Below, one piece after another: positions 1-7,854 of a stretch of DNA of 64,000 nt (the stretch's first letter is position 1; every line of letters starts with the position of its first letter). The notes beneath the pieces were generated by a model. The model searched no databases. It was not told the DNA's origin and worked only from the letters and a program-made list of their open reading frames with translations. The position numbers and the translations under genes were made by a program. The DNA is from Roseobacter sp. HKCCD6576-2 (GTDB lineage Bacteria > Pseudomonadota > Alphaproteobacteria > Rhodobacterales > Rhodobacteraceae): positions 620,001 through 684,000 of the forward strand of contig NZ_WVNW01000002.1 of assembly GCF_013179285.1 (NCBI RefSeq). The letters run 5' to 3'.

Positions 1-30
1 ATCAACTGGTCACGGGAGAGCGCCCAATGA
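1..30 (+). CDS. trbF: TrbF C-terminal tail (partial, runs in from the left edge)
   Basis: Reading frame 1 from the first base encodes I-N-W-S-R-E-S-A-Q and stops at 28-30. This resembles the usual ending of VirB8-like TrbF proteins. The stop overlaps the next gene's start as ATGA, the coupling expected between trbF and trbG. Only nine codons are visible, so the call rests mainly on the conserved trbF-trbG-trbI gene order. Confidence 0.6.
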   Translation: MNWSRESAQ

Positions 31-1052
31 ACAACAAGATCCTTCACTCTGCCGTCCTACCGGCCATCCTTCTTTCGGCAACGGCGCTATCCGGGTGTTC
101 CACATTCCGTCCGCCCCAGATCGAGTATGACGAGCCGCCGATCGAGGCGACGCTTCTGCCTGAACCCGCCCGTCCGGTCGAGGTGGTCGAGCGGCCCGTG
201 CCGTTACCGCTTCCCGGACAGCTTATGTCGGTGGAAGACGGCGGTCCACTACCCGAAGCCGGCGAGCCGCCCGAGTGGATCGAAGAGGCCAACGCCGCCG
301 CCCGCATCGAACCCGTCAGCGACGGCTTCATCAATGCCGTCCAGCTCTATCCCTACAGCGCCGGCGCGCTCTATCAGGTCTATTCGTCGCCCGGACAGGT
401 CACGGACATCGCCTTACAGCCCGGCGAAAGCCTCGTCGGCAATGGTCCGATCGCAGCCGGCGACACAGCGCGCTGGATCATCGGCGACACGATTAGCGGT
501 TCGGGCGACACGCAGCGCACGCATATCCTCGTCAAGCCGACCCGACCCGACATCGTCACCAATCTCGTCATCAACACCGACCGGCGGACCTATCATCTTG
601 AGTTAAGAGCCCATCCGAGCGCCTATATGGCGTCGGTCTCCTGGCGCTACCCGGAAGACGAACTGATCGCGCTGCGCCGAAACAACCGGGACGCCGAAAC
701 CACGCTGCCGATCGGCCGCGACATCACCCTCGACAGTCTCCGGTTCCGCTACCGCATCGAAGGCGATCGGCCGCCCTGGCGCCCGCGCCGCGCCTTCGAC
801 GACAGGAGGCAGGTCTTCATCGAGTTCCCGCGCGGCATTGGCCAGGGCGAGATGCCGCCGCTCTTCATCATCGGGCCGGAAGGCGAAGGCCAACTCGTCA
901 ACTACCGCATCCGCCGCAACTACATCATCGTCGACCGGCTGTTCGCTGCCGCCGAGCTGCGGCTTGGCGATCGTCAGCAGGTGGTGCGCATCGTCCGCAC
1001 CGATGGGGTCAGGCGCACGCCAGACCGCCATGAAGTCCGGGGCGAGTCATGA
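27..1052 (+). CDS. trbG: P-type conjugative transfer protein TrbG (VirB9-like outer-membrane core subunit)
   Basis: TrbG is the VirB9 homologue that forms the outer-membrane core complex of the mating-pair channel with TrbI. The N-terminus is a lipoprotein signal: a charged start, a hydrophobic stretch and the lipobox LSGC with Cys24. A Pro/Glu-rich linker follows, then the VirB9/CagX beta domain from about residue 105 to the end, including the segment around FIEFPRGI. Length (341 aa) is normal for the family. The ATG overlaps the stop of the upstream trbF tail and is preceded by GGGAGAG. The stop overlaps the trbI start by 4 nt, so the genes are translationally coupled. Confidence 0.93.
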   Translation: MNNKILHSAVLPAILLSATALSGCSTFRPPQIEYDEPPIEATLLPEPARPVEVVERPVPLPLPGQLMSVEDGGPLPEAGEPPEWIEEANAAARIEPVSDGFINAVQLYPYSAGALYQVYSSPGQVTDIALQPGESLVGNGPIAAGDTARWIIGDTISGSGDTQRTHILVKPTRPDIVTNLVINTDRRTYHLELRAHPSAYMASVSWRYPEDELIALRRNNRDAETTLPIGRDITLDSLRFRYRIEGDRPPWRPRRAFDDRRQVFIEFPRGIGQGEMPPLFIIGPEGEGQLVNYRIRRNYIIVDRLFAAAELRLGDRQQVVRIVRTDGVRRTPDRHEVRGES

Positions 1053-2266
1053 GCGACCCACAAGACGGCCGGGAGGAAAAGGAGGTCCGGCCGCGTCCGC
1101 GCCCGGAGGCGGAGATCGCCGCGGAGTTGCGCCTGCGGCCCGATCCGCCGCGCGTGATGCGGCTGTCGCGCAAGACCCTCGGCATCCTCGCCGCCGTCGG
1201 CGGACTGGCGCTCGGCGCAGTCCTCATCGTCGCCTTGCAGGACGCCGAACGCGGCGAAGGGCCGACGGAATTGTTCAACACCGATCGTGTGCCGACCGCC
1301 GACGAGCTTCTGTCGCTGCCCGAGGATTACAGCCAGGTTCCGCAACTCGGTCCGCCGCTGCCTGGCGAACTCGGGCGTCCGGTTCTCGCGGCGCGGGAGC
1401 GCGGCGAGCCCGTCCCGGCGGCGCCGGTCGCCCCGGGCCCGACCATGGATCCGGAAGAACAGATGCGTTTGCAGGAGCAAGAGGCGGCGCGGCTCAGCAC
1501 CCTGTTCCATGATTCCAGCACGGCCCAGGATGGAAGCACACTCGACATCGCCACCCCGACGGGTCCGCGGATCGATCCGCAGACCGTGTTTCCGGCGGTC
1601 GCGCAGCCCGCGCCGGAACCGGACGCGGTGGACCAGAGACAGGCGTTTCTCGACGAGCCCGTCGACCGGCGCACGACAAGCGGCGAACGTCTCACCGATC
1701 CGGTGAGCCCTTATGTGCTGCAAGCCGGCGCGGTGATCCCCGCCGCGCTGGTGACCGGCCTGCGCTCCGATCTGCCCGGCCAGATTACTGCCCAGGTGAC
1801 ACAGCACATCTATGACAGCCCGACCGGGCGCTTCTTGCTGGTTCCCCAAGGTGCGCGGCTCATCGGCGAGTATGACAGCCGCGTCGCCTTCGGCCAGCGC
1901 CGCGTGCTCCTGGTCTGGAACAGGCTGATCCTGCCGAATGGCCGGTCGATCGTGCTGGAACGCCAGCCCGGCGCCGACGAGGCCGGTTACGCCGGGCTCG
2001 AAGACGGCGTCGACTATCACTGGGGCCAGCTCTTCCGCGCCGCGGGTCTCGCGACCATCCTCAACATCGGTCTCGAATTCGGTCAGGACGATGACAACGA
2101 GATCGCCGAAGCGATACGGGATGGCGCGCAGGACACGGTCGGCCGCGCCGGTGACGAGATCGTGCGGCGCCAACTCACCGTGCCGCCGACGCTGACCATC
2201 CGGCCCGGTTTCCCAGTCCGTGTGATGGTCACCCGCGACCTGATCCTCGAACCCTATGAGAGTTGA
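1049..2266 (+). CDS. trbI: TrbI/VirB10-family conjugation protein
   Basis: This is the energy-sensing inner-to-outer membrane scaffold of the conjugation channel. A charged cytoplasmic N-terminus of about 35 residues precedes one transmembrane helix at about 45-65 (rich in G, A, L and V). A long Pro/Gln/Glu-rich periplasmic linker follows. The conserved VirB10/TrbI beta-barrel domain runs from about residue 215 to the end (VIPAALVTGLRSDLPGQ, then the GARLIGEYDSRV region). Length (405 aa) is as expected. The start overlaps the trbG stop (ATGA). The DUF2274 gene starts 4 nt after its stop, so the three are one operon. Confidence 0.94.
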   Translation: MSDPQDGREEKEVRPRPRPEAEIAAELRLRPDPPRVMRLSRKTLGILAAVGGLALGAVLIVALQDAERGEGPTELFNTDRVPTADELLSLPEDYSQVPQLGPPLPGELGRPVLAARERGEPVPAAPVAPGPTMDPEEQMRLQEQEAARLSTLFHDSSTAQDGSTLDIATPTGPRIDPQTVFPAVAQPAPEPDAVDQRQAFLDEPVDRRTTSGERLTDPVSPYVLQAGAVIPAALVTGLRSDLPGQITAQVTQHIYDSPTGRFLLVPQGARLIGEYDSRVAFGQRRVLLVWNRLILPNGRSIVLERQPGADEAGYAGLEDGVDYHWGQLFRAAGLATILNIGLEFGQDDDNEIAEAIRDGAQDTVGRAGDEIVRRQLTVPPTLTIRPGFPVRVMVTRDLILEPYES

Positions 2267-2269
2267 GCC

Positions 2270-2527
2270 ATGACGAAACTGAAGCTCGGACCCATTCCCG
2301 ACGACAAGCCCGTAAAGGTGGCGCTGGAACTGCCCGCCGACGTCCACCGCGATCTCGTTGCTTATGCCGATGCGCTCGCCCGAGAGACCGGCCAGACTCT
2401 CGAACCAGCGAAGCTGATCGCACCCATGCTGGCGCGGTTCATGGCAACGGATCGGGCCTTTGCGAAGCAGCGCCGTCAGAAGCCGCCTTCCTCGCGTGGA
2501 CCCGCGCCAGGCTCACAAACCGCCTAA
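2270..2527 (+). CDS. DUF2274 domain protein, terminal gene of the trb operon
   Basis: This small 85-aa protein begins with the TKLKLGPIPDDKPVK and ALELPADVHRDLVAYA segments typical of DUF2274, a family almost always encoded directly after trbI in alphaproteobacterial integrative elements. Its function is not established. The sequence looks like a ribbon-helix-helix-sized protein, with a basic Gln/Lys/Arg tail, so a DNA-binding or transfer-regulatory role is possible. Its last 89 bp overlap the C-terminal codons of the LysR gene on the other strand, an unusual convergent overlap. Confidence 0.85.
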   Translation: MTKLKLGPIPDDKPVKVALELPADVHRDLVAYADALARETGQTLEPAKLIAPMLARFMATDRAFAKQRRQKPPSSRGPAPGSQTA

Positions 2528-3404
2528 GCGCCGGATTGTCGTTCTCCGGGCGCCACAACAACGAAAATGGAACTCGCTCATCGGGCTGTCCTATGGGTCG
2601 AAAAGCGACGCCGGGGTAAGCGACTCCGCACCAATGGTCTGCAACCAAGCTCAAGCCTAAGCCTAAGCCGACGAGATTCATGATTCCCTCGCGACAGCAC
2701 CGGTGCCGAGTCACGTTTGGAGTATGGCCGAGCTTCGCTAATCGACCGATAAGGTAATCATGTATCTCTGGTCCGGGCTCAGTGGCGCTGACGACGAAAC
2801 GTTCCTGCCGCACGTCGCTCCAAGACAGCCGAACCTGAGACGCCAACCGGTGCGATTCTGGCAAGGCTATGTGGATCGGTTCTCGGGTCAGAACGAAACT
2901 GTCGCCAACATCGCCAACGAACGCGCCAGACGCCAAGACGACGTCGAGCCGGCGATGGCTTAGCAGAGTAAGAAGTTCGCCACGTTCGGCTTCAATGATC
3001 GACAGATCGACTTCAGAGTGCTGTGCAATGAAGTCGGCACTAAGCTCTCGGATAAGACCCTGGGAAAGCGAGGCGATCAGTCCGAGACTTAGATGACCCC
3101 GTCCTGCGGAACCCGCCGCAAGAGCCGCTTGGATGGCTTCATCCAATTCTTGGACCAAAGGCCTAACCCGATTTGCGAACTGCCAACCGGCGCCTGTGAG
3201 GCGAGCGCCAGCGGGGCGTCGCTCAAAGAGAGACACGCCAAGCATGTCTTCAAGCTTCTGTAAGCGCCGAGATACTGCTGACTGACCAATCCCCAGAAAC
3301 TGACTTCCCTTTCGAAAGCTCCCAAGTTCGGCGACCGTCAGCATGACCCGAAGGTCATAGAACTCCATGCGCTGCAAACAGGGAACGGGCGCACGGTCGG
3401 TCAT
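2439..3404 (-). CDS. LysR-family transcriptional regulator (last gene of the MFS/SnoaL operon)
   Basis: The N-terminal winged helix-turn-helix is clear (FYDLRVMLTVAELGSF, then a QSAVSRRLQKLE recognition helix). A linker helix and a LysR substrate-binding domain follow to residue 321. I chose the ATG at 3404 because AAAGG lies 6 nt upstream and the start is 1 nt from the SnoaL gene stop; the ATG at 3368 has no obvious ribosome site. The gene is the third of an operon with the MFS transporter and SnoaL-like protein and probably controls it or a nearby target. The effector cannot be inferred. The C-terminus overlaps the DUF2274 gene. Confidence 0.88.
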   Translation of the reverse strand: MTDRAPVPCLQRMEFYDLRVMLTVAELGSFRKGSQFLGIGQSAVSRRLQKLEDMLGVSLFERRPAGARLTGAGWQFANRVRPLVQELDEAIQAALAAGSAGRGHLSLGLIASLSQGLIRELSADFIAQHSEVDLSIIEAERGELLTLLSHRRLDVVLASGAFVGDVGDSFVLTREPIHIALPESHRLASQVRLSWSDVRQERFVVSATEPGPEIHDYLIGRLAKLGHTPNVTRHRCCREGIMNLVGLGLGLSLVADHWCGVAYPGVAFRPIGQPDERVPFSLLWRPENDNPALRRFVSLARVHARKAASDGAASQRPDPLP

Positions 3405-3405
3405 G

Positions 3406-3780
3406 CTAGCCTTTGTCGAAGCCGGATGGGCAATCGATGAGATAGCGCCAGCTTCCGTCGGATTGGCGGCGTAGCACTTCCAGGCTACGGCCTTCCAGCG
3501 TCTCGCCTCCATCGCCTGGGTCGAGCCACCAATCGGCGCCGGACAGGGCGATGTCGCCCACGATCACTGCAAGGCGCGCCGAGGAGGTCATGACGCCGCC
3601 GGACTCCAGCATGTCTTTGAGCGCTGACTTGATGGCGGCGATGCCCTGATGCTTCGCGCCCGCCTCGTCGATCAGAACGGCTTCGTCCTCGTAAAGCGCG
3701 GCCATGGCGTCGAGATCGCGGGCATTGAAGGCGGCCGCGAGCGCAGGGCTCATGTCCTCCGGTGTCTGGACGGATGTCAT
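3406..3780 (-). CDS. SnoaL-like (NTF2-fold) protein, YybH/SgcJ type
   Basis: The 124-aa protein has the compact NTF2-like fold signature: ALAAAFNARDLDAMAALYEDEAVLI, then a G-x-x-x-I helix, and a beta-sheet core ending in W-R-Y-L-I-D. Such proteins act as small isomerases, hydrolases or ligand-binding modules; no catalytic assignment is possible here. The ATG at 3780 overlaps the MFS stop as ATGA, which fixes the start; an upstream in-frame extension would lie inside the MFS gene. It is co-transcribed with the MFS pump and LysR gene. Confidence 0.82.
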   Translation of the reverse strand: MTSVQTPEDMSPALAAAFNARDLDAMAALYEDEAVLIDEAGAKHQGIAAIKSALKDMLESGGVMTSSARLAVIVGDIALSGADWWLDPGDGGETLEGRSLEVLRRQSDGSWRYLIDCPSGFDKG

Positions 3781-5324
3781 GGGGTGTCCTCGTCGGTTGG
3801 GGAGAGAATGTCGCGCTGGCGTATCAGCAGCGCGGCGAGCACTGCGCATAAGATCGCCACCGTGCCGAGACCCATGAGCACCAAGCGCAGCGCCGCTGCC
3901 GAGGTTTCGGTCGCCAGGGCGGTGAAGGCTCGGGCATCGGCATCCGGCACGAGCGCGGCGGCACCGGCAATGTCGGCGCGCGCCACCAGCCGGGCGGCGT
4001 CCTCGCCGATGCCTGGAACGACAGCTTGCAACTGACTGAGCGTCAGTGTGACCATGATCGCGCCGGCGGCGATGATGGCGACCGTCTCGGTCGACAGCCG
4101 CATGGTGTGCAGCATGCCGGCTGCCACGCCGCTCTTTCCGGGCGGCGCAGTGCTGACGGCGAGATTGTCATTGACCGCGTGTACGATCCCGACACCGGAG
4201 CCAGCAAGCGCCATGCCGATGAAGACGGTCAGATTGGGCGCGCCGGGCGTCAGCGTGGACTGTAGCAGCGTGCCGACGCCGAGCATGGCGAGCCCCGCCG
4301 CTGCGATCAGCCGGAAGGAGAGGAATCCGGCCAGCCATCCCGCCAGGAACGGCGCGAAGAAGGAGGGCAACGTGAGCGGCAGAAGCGCCAAGCCGGACTG
4401 CATCGGGCCTAAACCGCCGAGCCCCTGAAGGTAGAACGGCAGGTAGAACAGGAGCGTGATGAAGGCGAAGGACACACCGACCGGCAGGACCACCTGCGCG
4501 GCGGTGAAGGTCGGCGTCTTGAACAGCGCAAGGTCGAAGGACGGAACGGCCTTGCGTGCCTCCACGACCAGAAAGCCCCCGATCAGCAAGAGCGAGACCG
4601 CCATCAGGCCGAGCATCGCCGGAGCGGCCCAACCCCAATCGGGGGCCAGGATCAGGGCGCAGATAAAACCGAACAGCCCCAGTGAAAAGAAACCGAGACC
4701 GAGCCAGTCGACGGGCGGCGCATCTGCATCACGGGATTCCTCCGCACCGATGGTCGCCAGCAGGATCACGGCGGCGATCGGCACATTGATGAAGAACACC
4801 CAACGCCAGTCGAGCCATTCGATCAGCATGCCGCCGATCAGCGGGCCAATGGCGGTGCCCAGGCCGAAAGATGCGCCGAAGGCCCCGAACGCGACGGCAC
4901 GGGCGCGGCCTTGGAAGCCATGGGCGATCAGCGCCGAACAGGCTGGCATGATCATCGCCGCGCCGAGCCCCTGCAGGGCGCGCCAGGTGTTGAGCGTCTC
5001 CATGCTGGCCGAGAGGCCGGCAAAGAGCGCGAACAGTGCGAACAAGACATTGCCGACAATGAACAGCTTGAGCCGCCCATATCGATCGGCCAACACGCCG
5101 GAGATCAGCAACAGCGCTGCGAACGGCACATTGTAGGCGCCGATCAGAAATTGCAGTTCAGCGAAGCTGGCATCGAGCGATCGGCCGATGGGATCGAGCG
5201 CGACGCCGATGATGGTCAGATCGATGGTCAGCGACACCGCCGCGACGCAAACGCTGAACAGGATCAGCCCACCTCGCCACATACCTGCGCGCTGTTCCAC
5301 CGGTTCAAGCACCATCTGCATCAT
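3777..5324 (-). CDS. MFS drug/solute exporter, 14-helix DHA2 (EmrB/QacA) type
   Basis: This 515-aa polytopic membrane protein has the length and helix count of the DHA2 family of proton-driven exporters. Conserved motifs are visible: motif A after helix 2 (GVLADRYGRLKLF), motif B/C-like stretches (WRALQGLGAAMIMPA and GASFGLGTAIGPLIGGMLI) and the WRWVFFINVP segment typical of EmrB/QacA proteins. It heads a leftward operon with a SnoaL-like protein and a LysR gene, and is divergent from a second LysR gene 85 bp away that is the likely local regulator. The substrate is unknown. Confidence 0.9.
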   Translation of the reverse strand: MMQMVLEPVEQRAGMWRGGLILFSVCVAAVSLTIDLTIIGVALDPIGRSLDASFAELQFLIGAYNVPFAALLLISGVLADRYGRLKLFIVGNVLFALFALFAGLSASMETLNTWRALQGLGAAMIMPACSALIAHGFQGRARAVAFGAFGASFGLGTAIGPLIGGMLIEWLDWRWVFFINVPIAAVILLATIGAEESRDADAPPVDWLGLGFFSLGLFGFICALILAPDWGWAAPAMLGLMAVSLLLIGGFLVVEARKAVPSFDLALFKTPTFTAAQVVLPVGVSFAFITLLFYLPFYLQGLGGLGPMQSGLALLPLTLPSFFAPFLAGWLAGFLSFRLIAAAGLAMLGVGTLLQSTLTPGAPNLTVFIGMALAGSGVGIVHAVNDNLAVSTAPPGKSGVAAGMLHTMRLSTETVAIIAAGAIMVTLTLSQLQAVVPGIGEDAARLVARADIAGAAALVPDADARAFTALATETSAAALRLVLMGLGTVAILCAVLAALLIRQRDILSPTDEDTP

Positions 5325-5408
5325 CCTTGCTTTCCGCTCTTGGATGCAGATAGTTCATTGAAAGCGTGCTTTGTGCTGAAATCGGCGGTGATGAGATGAG
5401 ATCAGTTC
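5325..5408. promoter_or_regulatory. Divergent promoter region between MFS exporter and LysR (GcvA-like) gene
   Basis: The 84-bp gap separates two divergent start codons. It contains TTCATTGAAAGC followed by GCTTTGTGC, giving an imperfect dyad of GAAAGC/GCTTTG around 5356-5376. A divergent LysR gene next to its target is the classic arrangement, so the operator is probably here. No -10/-35 is assigned. Confidence 0.45.
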
Positions 5409-6386
5409 ATGCCAGAAACAAATGATCGCCTTCCCTCAATCAATGGTTTGCAGGCTTTCGAAGCGGCCGCGCGGCACTTGAGCTTCGCGCGCGCAGCGGA
5501 CGAGCTCGGCCTGACGCCGACAGCGATCAGCCATCGCATCCGCAATCTGGAGGCGGAGCTGGGTGTCGTGCTGTTCAGGCGCGGCCACCGCTCAGTCACG
5601 CTGACCGAGGAAGGCGCACGGATCGCGCACGATCTTTCGGAGAGCTTCGATTGCCTGAAGATGTCGGTCGCCAAGCTGCGCCAGTGCGGCGCAGAGCATC
5701 TGACGCTGCTGGTGCCGCCATCTTTTGCGAGCCTTTGGCTGTTGCCGCGCCTGCCGAAGTTTCGTGAGCGCTTCCCAGACGTACACCTGACGCTCACTCC
5801 TACCGATGCGCCGGATATGGAGCGGAACGGCGCCGATGCGGCGATCGTCTTCGGCTGTAGCACCGATCAAACCCTCAAGACCGACTGCCTGTTTGAGAAC
5901 CGGCTCGTCGCGGTGGGCAGTCCAGCGTTTCTCGAGCGATATGCTGTGCTCGGCGATGCCGCGGCCGTCACCAACGCGCCGCTCCTGCATGTGACCGACG
6001 GATCGGTTCAGCCGCCAATGCCCGGCTGGCAGGACTGGCTACGCGCCGCCGGAGTGAGCCAGCTCGGCGCGCTCAACGGCATACAGTTCGGCGCCTGCCA
6101 CTTGGCGATTGAAGCGGCACGGCACGGCCACGGCCTCGCCCTCGGCGTCAGCACGCTCGTTGTAGACGACATCCAAGCCGGCGTACTCGCCGCCCCCTTC
6201 GAGCGCGCGCTGCCGATCCCTCAAACCTATGCGCTGACCTACCCGCCCGAACACGCGACCCGGCCAGCGCTTCGCAGCTTCCGCTCCTGGCTGCTGGGCT
6301 ATGCGCAGAAACAAGTGTCGTTGACCCGCCTGAACGCTCGCGGTCGCGCTGTGACAAACGGAGCCGAGCCAGCCCTTCGGCGTTGA
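5409..6386 (+). CDS. LysR-family regulator, GcvA-like subgroup
   Basis: The protein (325 aa) opens with INGLQAFEAAARHLSF and AADELGLTPTAISHRI, the signature of the GcvA/AmpR-like LysR subgroup, followed by an RNLEAELGVVLF linker. The effector domain runs from about residue 90 to 300. An Arg-rich C-terminal extension (after QKQVSLTRLN) is not conserved in the family. The gene is divergent from the MFS exporter operon, which it probably regulates. The next gene starts 30 nt after its stop. Confidence 0.9.
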   Translation: MPETNDRLPSINGLQAFEAAARHLSFARAADELGLTPTAISHRIRNLEAELGVVLFRRGHRSVTLTEEGARIAHDLSESFDCLKMSVAKLRQCGAEHLTLLVPPSFASLWLLPRLPKFRERFPDVHLTLTPTDAPDMERNGADAAIVFGCSTDQTLKTDCLFENRLVAVGSPAFLERYAVLGDAAAVTNAPLLHVTDGSVQPPMPGWQDWLRAAGVSQLGALNGIQFGACHLAIEAARHGHGLALGVSTLVVDDIQAGVLAAPFERALPIPQTYALTYPPEHATRPALRSFRSWLLGYAQKQVSLTRLNARGRAVTNGAEPALRR

Positions 6387-6416
6387 CGGGACACAGAGAT
6401 CCTGCAGGTTTGAACA

Positions 6417-6845
6417 ATGATTGAACTGCATGAAGGCGTCCCCACACCGAAAGACTATCTGGCGCTTTGTGCTGCCGCCGGGCTGTCGGCGCCGCACGAG
6501 TCGGTCGTCGCGGCCGGCTTGACCAACTCCCTTTATGGTGTGACCGCCCATCACCATCAGGAGGACCTGATCGGCATGGCACGCATCGTCGGCGACGGTG
6601 CCATCTTCTTCGAGATCGTCGACGTTGCGGTGCGTCCGGAGTTTCAGGACCAGGGTGTCGGCCGTCGATTGATGCGGGATGTGCTCGACTGGCTTGCACA
6701 ACACGCCCATTCGACGGCGTTCGTCACCCTGCACGCCAATGCAGGGTCGGAGCCGTTCTATCGGTCGTTGGGCTTTCAATGTCGTGAGGCCGATGAGCCC
6801 GCGATGTTCCACCCTGACTGGAACCGGATGGAAACACGTGCGTGA
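6417..6845 (+). CDS. GNAT-family N-acetyltransferase
   Basis: This 142-aa protein has the GNAT fold. Strand beta4 with VRPEFQDQGVGRRLM gives the acetyl-CoA pyrophosphate-binding Q/R-x-x-G-x-G/A loop, and the C-terminal NAGSEPFYRSLGFQ motif places the usual Tyr near the thiol. The conserved order suggests small-molecule or amine acetylation; the substrate is unknown. It lies 30 nt behind the GcvA-like LysR gene and could be co-transcribed with it. Confidence 0.88.
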   Translation: MIELHEGVPTPKDYLALCAAAGLSAPHESVVAAGLTNSLYGVTAHHHQEDLIGMARIVGDGAIFFEIVDVAVRPEFQDQGVGRRLMRDVLDWLAQHAHSTAFVTLHANAGSEPFYRSLGFQCREADEPAMFHPDWNRMETRA

Positions 6846-6935
6846 GAAGCCGCAGGCGTCATTCGGAGTCGCAGGCATCGGGGCATCATTTTTTCAAATG
6901 ATGACTTCATCATTCGGTCGCGTTGAGGGCTGACC

Positions 6936-7397
6936 ATGAGAATTCGCATAGCTGAAGAAAAAGACGCCGAAGCGGCCTGCCATGCCCTTCGCCAATCCAT
7001 CGAGAAACTGTGCGTCGCAGACCATGAAAATGATGCTGAGACCCTCGACCAATGGTTGGCCAACAAAACGCCAGACAACGTCAGAACCTGGATCGACGCG
7101 CCCGATGTCACCGTGATGGTGGCCGAACAGGATGGGGCGATCGTCGGCGTCGGCGCGGTCTCGACAAGCGGTGATATCCTGTTGAATTACGTGTCGCCTC
7201 AGGCCCGGTTCCAGGGCGTGAGTAAGGCTGTGCTCACGGCCATGGAAGAGCATCTGCGTCAGAAGGGACACGACCGAAGCAGGCTGGAAAGCACCCGCAC
7301 CGCGCATCGGTTCTATCGAGCTGCGGGCTATCAGGATGTGGGTGAAGCAAAGATACGCGGAATTCGGAGCAGCCAGCCCATGGTGAAGACGCTCTAA
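6936..7397 (+). CDS. GNAT-family N-acetyltransferase (second, divergent paralogue)
   Basis: The 153-aa protein starts MRIRIAEEKDAEAACHALRQSI, a typical GNAT beta1-alpha1 opening. It has the acetyl-CoA loop PQARFQGVSKAVL (a relaxed form of the Q-x-x-G-x-G motif: G-V-S in place of G-x-G) and ends with AHRFYRAAGYQ, the conserved Tyr-containing loop. It lies 90 nt downstream of another GNAT gene but the two are only distantly similar, so this is not a recent duplication. Substrate unknown. Confidence 0.85.
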   Translation: MRIRIAEEKDAEAACHALRQSIEKLCVADHENDAETLDQWLANKTPDNVRTWIDAPDVTVMVAEQDGAIVGVGAVSTSGDILLNYVSPQARFQGVSKAVLTAMEEHLRQKGHDRSRLESTRTAHRFYRAAGYQDVGEAKIRGIRSSQPMVKTL

Positions 7398-7854
7398 GCA
7401 TCGTCCGGTCGGCTTTGCCCAGCCGCAATGCCCAGAGACCAAGCCGCTTCCCAGTAGAACATGCAAACTCCAAAGCGCGATCTGTAATCGACACTGGACA
7501 TGTGAGTACCGGCTCCGCTCGACCGCGATCGATGCCAAGATAGCTTCAATCATTTTGTGGGCTTCAAACCGCTTAAGCCGACAAGCGCTTAGATAGTTGA
7601 CCGTTAGCGTGTGAGCGTCGGGCAATTGAGCGCAACTTCGAAGTTTTGAGCATTAGGGCGCATCGGGCGGTCGCTCTATCGTAGTGCTATGGCGAAGGAA
7701 TAGTTCGTGTTATCGACTCGCGTGGCCCGCCATACTCCTATGCCCGTCTCTGTACGATATCGCGCGCGATGGCTTGTCTTTGCAGTACGACTTGGTGACA
7801 GGTTTATGTGTACAAGATATCATCTGATTGCTTTGGCACGTCCTGTATTGTGAC
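7398..7854. other. Intergenic region between convergent GNAT and MATE genes
   Basis: The 457-bp gap contains no convincing gene. It holds the left copy of an imperfect direct repeat (7671-7731, see that entry). A 12-bp palindrome, ATCGCGCGCGAT, lies at about 7759-7770. Short reading frames on the minus strand upstream of 7625 have no recognisable domain and are more likely decayed sequence. Confidence 0.5.
7671..7731. repeat. Left copy of a 61-bp imperfect direct repeat
   Basis: This segment matches 11691-11751 at an exact offset of 4020 bp with about 52 of 61 positions identical. Both copies carry the block GTAGTG, then GCGAA, then TAGTTCG, and end in GTGGCCCGCC or ATGGCCCGCC. Inside is a dyad with arms GCGAA/TTCG(C/T) spaced 7 nt. 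The two copies bracket the MATE-LysR-NmrA-SnoaL block. Confidence 0.75.

Noticed and set aside
27-2527. Possible integrase or relaxase near the trb genes
   Set aside because: No tyrosine recombinase motif (R..HxxR..Y) or relaxase motif is visible in the window; only T4SS structural genes are present.
7234-7625. Minus-strand frames in the GNAT-MATE gap as a transposase remnant
   Set aside because: No DDE/DEDD motif, terminal inverted repeats or homology that I recognise; treated as decayed sequence.
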